A DNA stretch of 64,000 nucleotides from Oscillibacter faecalis_A (lineage in GTDB: Bacteria; Bacillota; Clostridia; Oscillospirales; Oscillospiraceae), in contig NZ_JARFXX010000010.1 of NCBI RefSeq assembly GCF_029218125.1, forward strand, positions 23,349 to 87,348. The letters are read 5' to 3'. The notes beneath the pieces are model-generated. The model saw only the letters and a list, made by a program, of their open reading frames with translations. It made no database searches and had not been told where the DNA came from. A program made the position numbers and the translations under genes. Shown here piece by piece: positions 57,759 through 64,000 of the stretch (position 1 is its first letter; each line of letters starts with the position of its first letter).

Positions 57759-58975
57759 AAATCGGTATCTACCACTGTACCATCCGTGCGGAGAAACAGC
57801 TGCGCCGGGCGCTTCAATGACGCGAACTGCATAGGCGTTATAACCGCCGCATAGGCCCCCGCATTCGGGATGGCCACTACGTCCCCCACCTCCATACGGG
57901 GCAGCTCTGCATCGGCCAACACAACATCCGTACCGGTACAGAGGTTGCCTGCTACCGTGACTGTCTCCCGCTCTCGTGTTTCTACCAGCGGAATGATTTG
58001 AACCGTATGATCGCCTGTATAAATCGGCTCCCACCCGGCGATCGGACCATCGCCCATGAAATGCTGCATCATCGCCACTATGGAGGGACGGGCAAAGCCG
58101 TTGAGCGTGTTGTTCAGCAGTACAAAGGTCTTGCCGTAAGAGATCTTTTTGTCCACAACCCGGGCAGCATAGGTGCCCGCCGTGCCGGATACGTACCGTC
58201 CGGTTTCAATGCAGACCCGCGTTTCCGGCAGCTTTTCCCGGAACGCAGTCATCAGCCGTTGAGCCTCCTGCCCCAGCGCAGCGGTATCAAAGGGCTGCTC
58301 CGTTTCCCGCATGGGAATCCCCATGCCGGAGCCCAAATTCAGGAATTTCAGTATTCCGAATACCTCCCGCATGGACACCGCCAGACGGAACATCTTTTGA
58401 TAGTAGCTTTTCAGCACCTCTACACTTAGCTCCTGACTTTTCAGGTGCGTATGAATGCCCACGATGCGAATATTGGGAAGTTGCTTCCACTCCGGCAGCT
58501 TCGCATAGATCTGCGCCTCGTCAATGCCGAACTTGGAAGCGGCACCGCTGTCGGTGCCATAGCTGAAGTCCGGGTTGACGCGCAGGCCGATGTCCGCGGT
58601 TATTCCCAACTCCGCAGCCGCCTGCTGGATTCTTCCCACCTCGCCTGCGCTGTCGGCGATCACCGTTGCAATGGGAAGTGCAGCCTTGATGTCCGCCAAC
58701 GTTTTTCCGGGTGCCGAATACAAAATCTGATTCGGCTCCAAACCGGCCCGCTGCCCCATTACACATTCCGCCGCACTGGCCGCGTCAATGCCGAAGCCTT
58801 GCGCCAGCACACACTCCAGCACCTTGGGATAGGGATTGCATTTCGCAGAGTAGAGAAACGATACACCGGGGAAATCCGCCTTCAAACGATTGATATTCCT
58901 CAAAATCACCGCTTCTTCATAGAGGTAAAAGCTATCGTAAGACTCTGCGAGCTTTAAAATTGCATTGCGTTCCAT
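57755..58975 (-). CDS. Fold-type III PLP-dependent decarboxylase (diaminopimelate/ornithine decarboxylase-like)
   Basis: An alanine-racemase-fold PLP enzyme of 406 residues. SFLYSAKCNPYPKVL contains the PLP lysine; FLNLGSGMGIP is the glycine-rich phosphate-binding loop; ETGRYVSGTAGTY and NLCTGTDVV carry the substrate Arg and Cys-Asp residues of the family. LysA, ornithine and carboxynorspermidine decarboxylases share this layout, and I cannot choose between them; LysA homologues are the closest in reading. The ATG at 58975 follows AAAGGAGG; an earlier frame start is ignored. It stands alone with no lysine or polyamine genes nearby. Confidence 0.8.
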   Translation of the reverse strand: MERNAILKLAESYDSFYLYEEAVILRNINRLKADFPGVSFLYSAKCNPYPKVLECVLAQGFGIDAASAAECVMGQRAGLEPNQILYSAPGKTLADIKAALPIATVIADSAGEVGRIQQAAAELGITADIGLRVNPDFSYGTDSGAASKFGIDEAQIYAKLPEWKQLPNIRIVGIHTHLKSQELSVEVLKSYYQKMFRLAVSMREVFGILKFLNLGSGMGIPMRETEQPFDTAALGQEAQRLMTAFREKLPETRVCIETGRYVSGTAGTYAARVVDKKISYGKTFVLLNNTLNGFARPSIVAMMQHFMGDGPIAGWEPIYTGDHTVQIIPLVETRERETVTVAGNLCTGTDVVLADAELPRMEVGDVVAIPNAGAYAAVITPMQFASLKRPAQLFLRTDGTVVDTDF

Positions 58976-59229
58976 ACGCAACCTCCTTTGCATCTGCATT
59001 TTTTTGCATGGGCTTTACATATTTATTGTAGCACAGTACCGACTGTTTCACCATATCAGAAAAAGCGGGAACCGGCATCGCAGAAAAGCAGCAACCTTTA
59101 TTCCACGCAAAAAGCTGTGAGTAATTTCGTGAGTAAAATTTAAGATAAAACCTCTTTAAAAAGTGATTTCCATTTACTGTATAGAAAATATTTTTACTAC
59201 GGCAAAACGGCTGTAGCTGTCGAAACATA

Positions 59230-59264
59230 AAAAAAGACCGCAATCACAATGATTGCAGTCTTTT
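59230..59264 (-). terminator. Terminator after tRNA-Gln
   Basis: Stem AAAGACTGCAATCA / TGATTGCGGTCTTT (one G-U pair) with a T run on the minus strand, six bases after the tRNA 3' end. Confidence 0.9.
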
Positions 59265-59269
59265 AAAGC

Positions 59270-59343
59270 TGGCAGCGGGTGAAGGATTCGAACCCTCACA
59301 TACAGAGTCAGAGTCTGCTGTGCTACCTTTACACAAACCCGCT
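59270..59343 (-). tRNA. tRNA-Gln (CUG anticodon)
   Basis: On the minus strand: acceptor AGCGGGT / ACCCGCT with discriminator G and encoded CCA; D-arm GTGT/GCAC; anticodon stem GCAGA/TCTGT around loop CTCTGAC, giving anticodon CTG; T-arm with GGTTCGAATCC. 74 bases. It is a single tRNA gene followed by a terminator and reads CAG codons, complementing GlnRS encoded at 33879-35609. Confidence 0.95.
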
Positions 59344-59519
59344 ATATTCATTGTTCGTGTCACACGAACGAATATTATTATATCGCATAAGCGAAATTTG
59401 TCAATAGCTTTTTTCAAAAAAGTATTTTATTTTTAGCATTGAAATGCTGTGAGGTAAAATTCTATAGCGTAATCACCCGCTCGCAGTGCTTCCTCCAACA
59501 CACTCATTTTCACGCTAAT

Positions 59520-59553
59520 AAATCCGGCGTCTGTCTTATGACAGACGCCGGAT
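59520..59553 (-). terminator. Terminator after the zinc-ribbon gene
   Basis: Perfect stem AATCCGGCGTCTGTC / GACAGACGCCGGATT with a 4-base loop, 37 bases after the stop. The 170 bases between it and the tRNA show no further feature. Confidence 0.85.
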
Positions 59554-59589
59554 TTTCGGTGCAAGAAACAAAACGAAATAATCGTTCAA

Positions 59590-59868
59590 TTAGCCCTGCT
59601 CACGCATCTTAGCGAAGCACTCGCTGCAATAGACAGGACGGTCGGACTTGGGCTCAAAGGGAACCTTGGCCTCGCCGCCGCAGGCAGCGCAAACAGCGGT
59701 GAAGTACTCGCGGGGACCGCGGGCAGCGTTCTTGCGAGCATCACGGCAGGCCTTGCAACGCTGGGGCTCGTTCTGGAAGCCGCGCTCAGCATAGAACTCC
59801 TGCTCACCAGCGGTGAACACGAACTCCTGACCACACTCTTTGCACACTAAGGTCTTGTCTTCGTACAT
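59590..59868 (-). CDS. Zinc-ribbon domain protein (two CxxC pairs)
   Basis: A 92-residue protein with two zinc ribbons: CKECGQEFVFTAGEQEFYAERGF ... RCKACRDARK (first), and VCAACGGEAKVPFEPKSDRPVYCSECF (second). The spacing matches small clostridial probable zinc-ribbon proteins, thought to bind RNA or protein; role unknown. It follows sigH by 37 bases and could be cotranscribed. ATG 59868 lies after AGAGAGGG. Confidence 0.85.
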   Translation of the reverse strand: MYEDKTLVCKECGQEFVFTAGEQEFYAERGFQNEPQRCKACRDARKNAARGPREYFTAVCAACGGEAKVPFEPKSDRPVYCSECFAKMREQG

Positions 59869-59905
59869 GATTTTACCCTCTCTTTGAAAAGAAAATATAT
59901 TGCGT

Positions 59906-60520
59906 TCAGCGCGTGCTGAATTCGCCGGAAAGAATTTGCTGTGCCACCTTGCGCCGGATACGCTGCACAGCGTTGTCCACAGACTTCACGGGCCGCTCCA
60001 CTTCCTGAGCGATTTCCCGGCATGAAAGTCCGTTCAAATAGTACCCCAAAATCTTTGCTTCAAATTCGGACAACTGTTTCCGGACACCGGATAAGAGGGC
60101 TGCTGTATGCTCCCTGTCGATGAGTTCATCTTCAGGGCCGCGCTGCGCCAGACAATTGGTGCCAGAGGTGTAGGAATTGCTGTCAAAATCGGGAGTATCC
60201 AAGGAGATCGATTGATTCAAAACCTGATGCTTTTCACGCCCCGCAGACCGCAGAGCAGAATACAGCCGACTTCGAATACAAATCTCAGCAAAGGTCCGAA
60301 AGGACGTATCCTTGTCCGCCTGAAACTCCCGAACGGCCTTGATGAGTCCCAGCATTCCCTCCTGTGTCAGATCCTCACTGTCTCCGCCGGCCAGGAAGTA
60401 AGGCCGGGCACAGGAGCGAACTAACCGGGTATACCGGGACACCAGAGTCTCCTCCGCCCGCCGGTCGCCGGAAGCGGCCAAACGGCACAGGGCTTCATCT
60501 GTCAGAGTATCCATGGACAT
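59906..60520 (-). CDS. sigH: RNA polymerase sigma-H factor
   Basis: Transition-phase sigma-70 factor that switches on early sporulation genes, 204 residues. Region 2 reads DLTQEGMLGLIKAVREFQADKDTSFRTFAEICIRSRLYSALR (core DLTQEGMLGLIKAVREF), characteristic of SigH; region 4 near the end has GLSCREIAQEVERPVKSVDNAVQRIRRK. The open frame starts at an ATG at 60547, but a consensus promoter puts the transcript start at about that base, so the ATG at 60520 (MSMDTL), after AAAG, is preferred. A leaderless start at 60547 (213 residues) remains possible. No spo0A box was recognised. Confidence 0.92.
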   Translation of the reverse strand: MSMDTLTDEALCRLAASGDRRAEETLVSRYTRLVRSCARPYFLAGGDSEDLTQEGMLGLIKAVREFQADKDTSFRTFAEICIRSRLYSALRSAGREKHQVLNQSISLDTPDFDSNSYTSGTNCLAQRGPEDELIDREHTAALLSGVRKQLSEFEAKILGYYLNGLSCREIAQEVERPVKSVDNAVQRIRRKVAQQILSGEFSTR

Positions 60521-60552
60521 TGCAACTTTATTCGGAGCTTTGCACATAAGCT

Positions 60553-60582
60553 ATTATACCTATCAAATGTATAAAATGTCAA
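60553..60582 (-). promoter_or_regulatory. Consensus sigma-A promoter of sigH
   Basis: On the minus strand TTGACA (60577-60582), 18-base spacer, TATAAT (60553-60558); all twelve bases match consensus. The first possible ATG (60547) would be at the predicted transcript start. Confidence 0.85.
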
Positions 60583-60676
60583 GCAAAATATAGAATTTTC
60601 ATGAAAACATCATGAACTTTTTAGTTATTTTATAAAATAGCCGTTTATTCGTGCTCATTCGTTGCCTTTCGGCCAT

Positions 60677-61741
60677 TTATGACAGCGTCAGCTGCTCCAT
60701 AGGCGGCTCCGGCGTCAGCCCACCCGGGACAGGTCTATGAAGGTGCTGATATGCCTTCTGTGTCACGCAGCGCCCCCTTGGCGTTCTTGTCAGGAAGCCG
60801 AGCTGCATCAGATACGGCTCATAGACATCCTCCAGCGTAACGGATTCCTCGCCGATAGTCGCCGCCAGCGTTTCCAACCCCACAGGGCCGCCATTGTAGT
60901 TTTCAATGATAGCGGTCATCATGCGCCTGTCAATGGGGTCCAAGCCCAAATGGTCGATTTCCAGCGCACAGAGGGCCTCGTCCGCAACGTCCTTTGTAAT
61001 GACGCCATCCGCTCTCACATCCGCGAAATCCCTCACACGGCGGAGCATTCGGTTAGCGATACGCGGCGTGCCGCGGCTGCGCCGTGCGATCTCATAGGCG
61101 CCCTCCGGCATGATTGAACATCCCAAAATTCCGGCGGAGCGGGTCACGATTTTCGTCAACTCCTCTGGCGTGTAAAGCTCCAAGCGCAGCGTCACGCCAA
61201 AGCGGTCCCGCAGCGGAGCGGACAACTGCCCTGCCCGCGTGGTGGCGCCGATGAGCGTAAAATGCGGCAGATCCAACCGAATAGAGTTCGCCGAGGGACC
61301 CTTGCCTACAATGATGTCAATGGCGTAATCCTCCATAGCCGGATATAAAATCTCCTCCACAGAGCGGTTCAGCCGGTGAATTTCGTCGACAAAGAGGATG
61401 TCCCCCTCGTTGAGATTTGTCAGCAACGCCGCAAGGTCCCCCGGCTTTTCAATGGCTGGCCCGGAAGTGATGCGGATATTGACGCCCATCTCCTGCGCAA
61501 TAATACCGGCCAGCGTTGTTTTTCCAAGTCCCGGAGGGCCGTGGAGCAGCACATGGTCCAGTGACTCCTGCCGCTTTTTTGCAGCCTGAATAAAGACGCT
61601 CAGGTTGTCCTTTGCCTTTTCCTGACCGATATACTCCGCCAGCGTTTTCGGTCGCAGGGATCCCTCCTGCGCGTCCTCCGTTAAAAAGGTCTTGGCGACT
61701 ATCGGCTCCTCATAAATATCATTACCAAAGTCAATGCTCAA
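60677..61741 (-). CDS. ruvB: Holliday junction branch migration ATPase RuvB
   Basis: Hexameric AAA+ motor that pulls DNA through the RuvA-bound Holliday junction, 354 residues. SLRPKTLAEYIGQ opens the ATPase domain; Walker A is HGPPGLGKTTLA, Walker B LFVDEIHRL, and ATTRAGQLSAPLRDRFG is the sensor region with arginine finger. The C-terminal winged helix includes YLMQLGFLTRTPRGR. Start TTG at 61741 with GGAAGTGA upstream. It follows ruvA in the ruvCAB order. Confidence 0.97.
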   Translation of the reverse strand: MSIDFGNDIYEEPIVAKTFLTEDAQEGSLRPKTLAEYIGQEKAKDNLSVFIQAAKKRQESLDHVLLHGPPGLGKTTLAGIIAQEMGVNIRITSGPAIEKPGDLAALLTNLNEGDILFVDEIHRLNRSVEEILYPAMEDYAIDIIVGKGPSANSIRLDLPHFTLIGATTRAGQLSAPLRDRFGVTLRLELYTPEELTKIVTRSAGILGCSIMPEGAYEIARRSRGTPRIANRMLRRVRDFADVRADGVITKDVADEALCALEIDHLGLDPIDRRMMTAIIENYNGGPVGLETLAATIGEESVTLEDVYEPYLMQLGFLTRTPRGRCVTQKAYQHLHRPVPGGLTPEPPMEQLTLS

Positions 61742-61788
61742 AATGTCACTTCCCTATGCTGTCAAATCCACGCCGCGTCCAGCCGATG

Positions 61789-62394
61789 TCACTTCACCAT
61801 TTTTTTCAGGCTCTGACGGATGATCTCCTCCAGCGGCAGATTTTCTACGTCCACACCTTTTAAAGCAATCTGAACCTCCTGACCGGAATAGCCCAGCACC
61901 CCCAGCGCGGCGGCGGCCTCCGCAGCTTTACTGGAGAACATGGCAGGGGCGGAAACACCCTTGCCGCCGGAAAAGTCCAGTCCGGCAGCCGTTTCCTTCG
62001 CCATCTTGTCCTTCAGCTCCAGAATGATGCGCTGTGCGATTTTCTTTCCAATTCCCTGCGCGGCAGTCAAAGCCTTTTCGTCCCCGGTCACAATGGACAT
62101 AGCCAATGCCTCTGGTGTATTGGCGGATAAAATCGCCAGCGCCGCCTTTGGTCCCACGCCGGAAACTCCCAGTAGCAGTTTGAAGCTGTTCAGCTCATTT
62201 TGGCTGGCAAAACCGTAAAGGTCAAACACGCTTTCGCCCACATTCAGATACGTAAAGAGCTTTTTCCGTTCTCCCCGCTTCAGCTGAGACAGCGTATTGT
62301 TTGTCGCCATACAGGCGTAGCCGACACCGCCGCAGTCAATCACGGCCAGCCCCGGAAGAATCTCCGCCACTGTACCGTCCAGATAATAAAACAT
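61789..62394 (-). CDS. ruvA: Holliday junction branch migration protein RuvA
   Basis: Tetrameric junction-binding protein, 201 residues. The N-terminal OB fold starts MFYYLDGTVAEI, followed by helix-hairpin-helix motifs (LLLGVSGVGPKAALAILS and AQGIGKKIAQRIILELKDK) and the C-terminal RuvB-binding domain (EAAAALGVLGYSGQEVQIAL). It begins 12 bases after the ruvC stop and ends before ruvB. Confidence 0.96.
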   Translation of the reverse strand: MFYYLDGTVAEILPGLAVIDCGGVGYACMATNNTLSQLKRGERKKLFTYLNVGESVFDLYGFASQNELNSFKLLLGVSGVGPKAALAILSANTPEALAMSIVTGDEKALTAAQGIGKKIAQRIILELKDKMAKETAAGLDFSGGKGVSAPAMFSSKAAEAAAALGVLGYSGQEVQIALKGVDVENLPLEEIIRQSLKKMVK

Positions 62395-62406
62395 AAGCGA
62401 TTCTCC

Positions 62407-62916
62407 TTATACGGTTTCCTTTTCCGGCCTGATCTGCGGAAGGCGGGAGGTAAAGCTGCGTGCGTGGCAAAGCGCCAAGGCCAGCGCATCGGCGGCATCG
62501 TCCGGCCGTGGAACCTTTGTCAGCTTCAGCAGCCGCTTTGTCATATCCATGACTTGCCGCTTCTCCGCCTTTCCGTAGCCGGTAACGGCCATCTTCACCT
62601 GTCCGGGCGTATATTCATACAATGGCACTCCGCACCGCTCTGCGGCGCAAAGAAGTACGCCCCGTCCATGGGCCACTGCGATACCCGTCGTAATATTCGT
62701 ATTGAAAAACAGCTCCTCAATAGAGATTGCGTCTGGCTTCAGCTGTCCGATCAAACCTTCCATATCCCGGTCGATCTGATAAAGGCGCTTTGAAAGCGGC
62801 AGCCCGGCGGAGGTAGTAATGGCCCCATAGGTCACCATTTTATATTGTCCCCGCTCCCCTTCAATCAGCCCAAAGCCGATAGTGGCGTAACCGGGGTCGA
62901 TTCCTAAAATCCGCAC
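62407..62916 (-). CDS. ruvC: Crossover junction endodeoxyribonuclease RuvC
   Basis: Holliday junction resolvase, 169 residues. ILGIDPGYATIGFGLIE carries the first catalytic Asp; ISIEELFFNTN the Glu; and RPDDAADALALALCH the final Asp pair. The start is GTG at 62916 after GAGGGAG. It heads the ruvC-ruvA-ruvB operon and has a promoter 32 bases upstream. Confidence 0.96.
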   Translation of the reverse strand: MRILGIDPGYATIGFGLIEGERGQYKMVTYGAITTSAGLPLSKRLYQIDRDMEGLIGQLKPDAISIEELFFNTNITTGIAVAHGRGVLLCAAERCGVPLYEYTPGQVKMAVTGYGKAEKRQVMDMTKRLLKLTKVPRPDDAADALALALCHARSFTSRLPQIRPEKETV

Positions 62917-62947
62917 AGTCTCCCTCGCTTTTCATACTAATAAAAGT

Positions 62948-62976
62948 AGTATATCAAATTTTGCTCCAAATCGCAA
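62948..62976 (-). promoter_or_regulatory. Promoter of the ruvCAB operon
   Basis: On the minus strand TTGCGA (62971-62976), 17-base spacer, TATACT (62948-62953). No LexA-type box was recognised. Confidence 0.65.
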
Positions 62977-63006
62977 CAGAAAAAACAAATGTTCTATCTG
63001 TCTGCC

Positions 63007-63035
63007 TTGTATTTCTCGGTCCACTGTGATATGAT
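63007..63035 (+). promoter_or_regulatory. Promoter of ruvX
   Basis: TTGTAT (63007-63012), 17-base spacer, TATGAT (63030-63035), 48 bases before the start codon and divergent from the ruvC promoter. Confidence 0.65.
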
Positions 63036-63083
63036 TTATTTTAATCAATACGTGGAACAATGATTGAGATAAAGGAGCCTTCT

Positions 63084-63500
63084 ATGCGAATTATGGCCAT
63101 TGACTACGGCGATGCACACACCGGAATTGCAATTTCCGACCCCACCGAACTGCTCGCCGGCTATACAACTGTGATCAACGCGCACCGCCCCGAGGCGGTC
63201 ATACAGCAGATTGCACAACTTGCGAAAGAGTATGGCGTTGAAGAACTGGTATTAGGACATCCTGTCAATATGGATGGCACCTTAGGCCCCCGTTCTGAAA
63301 AGGCGCACGCCATGAAGACACTTTTAGAAAGTGCAATTCCCCTGCCTGTCATACTGTGGGATGAACGCCGCACAACGATTGACGCTCACAACATTCTGTT
63401 CAACAGCGGTAAAAACGCAAAGCAGCGAAAAAAGGTTGTCGATGCTGTTGCCGCCTCTCTCATTTTAGAGGGCTACCTCACCTATCGTAAAAATCACTGA
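63084..63500 (+). CDS. ruvX: Putative pre-16S rRNA nuclease / Holliday junction resolvase YqgF
   Basis: RNase H-fold nuclease of 138 residues of the YqgF/RuvX family, involved in 16S rRNA 5' maturation in E. coli. MAIDYGDAHTGIAISD holds the first Asp; LGHPVNMDGTLG and LWDERRTTIDAHNIL the other active-site blocks. ATG 63084 follows AAAGGAG; an earlier in-frame start at 63060 is unlikely. It is divergent from ruvC and followed by a gene-poor stretch. Confidence 0.93.
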   Translation: MRIMAIDYGDAHTGIAISDPTELLAGYTTVINAHRPEAVIQQIAQLAKEYGVEELVLGHPVNMDGTLGPRSEKAHAMKTLLESAIPLPVILWDERRTTIDAHNILFNSGKNAKQRKKVVDAVAASLILEGYLTYRKNH

Positions 63501-63831
63501 CTTACCGTGCAGTGCCCTCCTTAATAGGACCTTGCGTGAACTGGTGCTATCATGGCAGCGGGCGTTTAAAAAATTGACTTAGGCTTCCTGACGAAACTTC
63601 TTAAACAGATAAAGCACTCTGGCTTTCTCTGTATCAGAATAGCGTGAGACCCCGGCGGTGAAAAATTCACCGTAGATGCCGAGAAATTGACAGGTCGCCT
63701 CTATGAGCCTTTAAAAGCGTGCAACAAAGCAATCTAAAAAGCAACGTATCAATGTCCGCCAAAATTTTATAATCTGCCGGACTGTAGCGAGTCATCGTGC
63801 CGCAATGCCGAATGGGGATCAAAATGGCCGG
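63501..63831. other. Gene-poor stretch between ruvX and the rRNA operon
   Basis: No intact gene, tRNA or promoter is seen. On the minus strand it holds the broken frame listed separately (63579-63795). No insertion-sequence ends were recognised. Confidence 0.5.
63579..63795 (-). pseudogene. Broken small reading frame
   Basis: From an ATG at 63793-63795 one frame reads MTRYSPADYKILADIDTLL and on, and a second frame (63579-63710) reads RLIEATCQFLGIYGEFF and ends VLYLFKKFRQEA before a TAA. Joined by one +1 shift near 63710 they would make a coherent protein of about 72 residues. No ribosome binding site is obvious. I do not recognise the family; chance coding remains possible. Confidence 0.3.
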
Positions 63832-63870
63832 AAATAAAAAAACTCCCCGCAGAGCGAAAACTCTGCGGGG
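63832..63870 (-). terminator. Terminator of the rRNA operon
   Basis: Perfect stem CCCCGCAGAG / CTCTGCGGGG with a 6-base loop, followed on the minus strand by AGTTTTTTTA, seven bases after the 5S end. Confidence 0.9.
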
Positions 63871-63876
63871 AAATGT

Positions 63877-63991
<115 letters not shown>

Positions 63992-64000
63992 TCTATGTCA

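Noticed and set aside
60545..60547. ATG at 60547 as the sigH start
   Set aside because: It coincides with the predicted transcript start; the ATG at 60520 leaves a short leader with AAAG and was preferred, though leaderless use is not excluded.
63705..63722. Programmed -1 frameshift at TTTAAAG in the broken frame
   Set aside because: The -1 frame stops after two codons; the coherent continuation is the +1 frame.

Overview
This 64-kb window is a gene-dense, GC-rich chromosomal segment of an anaerobic, endospore-forming Clostridia, most likely an Oscillospiraceae relative of Flavonifractor, Oscillibacter or Intestinimonas. The evidence is: sporulation genes (sigG, sigH, spoIIR, cotJ, cwlD, ymxH, a gerW-type gene), a butyrate-type CoA-transferase, AddAB rather than RecBCD, an IspH-ribosomal protein S1 fusion, MrnC and RqcH. 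There is no prophage, transposon or CRISPR array. Nearly all the sequence is core housekeeping DNA, so most novelty lies in gene fusions, leaders and promoters. All functional calls come from reading motifs and families; no database search was possible.

Layout. 1-4300: a BMP-type nucleoside ABC importer (lipoprotein end, double ATPase, two permeases). 4457-7205: purA and purB. 7277-13420 (minus): dnaE, a membrane zinc-ribbon protein, radA and cwlD, with a small Cys-rich gene antisense to the radA 3' end. 13581-14629: a fused cotJA-cotJB gene and cotJC. 14677-16020 (minus): a CoA-transferase. 16237-21623 (minus): an overlapping unit of RpiR regulator, flavoprotein, cmk, plsC and ispH-S1. 21819-26819 (minus): site-2 protease, scpA, scpB, DUF2953, gerW-like, dac, rluB. 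27004-28707 (minus): rpsB-tsf. 28934-30125: ymxH and sigG. 30169-33184 (minus): a beta-helix lipoprotein and a MATE exporter behind a riboswitch-like leader. 33427-45010: thioesterase, glnS, yigZ, hflX, rpmE, addA, addB. 45141-50961 (plus): DUF1643 gene, a LarA-like gene with an aminotransferase, and a polar amino-acid ABC importer. 51017-56356: spoIIR, ispE, DUF1015, a DUF378 gene, rqcH, mrnC. 56498-58975: a two-gene unit of unknown function and a PLP decarboxylase. 59270-62916 (minus): tRNA-Gln, zinc-ribbon protein, sigH, ruvB, ruvA, ruvC. 63084-63500: ruvX. The right edge holds the 5S rRNA end of an rRNA operon on the minus strand.

How they fit together. Nucleoside import sits beside the two enzymes that shape AMP synthesis from IMP. 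RecA-linked repair is represented by addAB, radA and ruvABC. Several genes belong to the sporulation regulatory chain: sigH acts early, spoIIR and sigG are forespore genes with sigma-F-like promoters visible here, and cotJ and cwlD act late. Translation and ribosome quality control are represented by rpsB, tsf, rpmE, S1, hflX, rqcH, mrnC and glnS.

The most interesting signals are: (i) a spoIIR leader in which a terminator-like stem that also covers the ribosome binding site is bisected by a sigma-F-like promoter; (ii) a riboswitch-like leader with its own promoter and terminator ahead of the MATE gene, possibly guanidine-IV (mepA motif); (iii) a consensus ribosome binding site and ATG inside the IspH-S1 fusion; (iv) an in-frame CotJA-CotJB fusion; and (v) an AT-rich palindrome plus an ArgR-like box ahead of the amino-acid importer.
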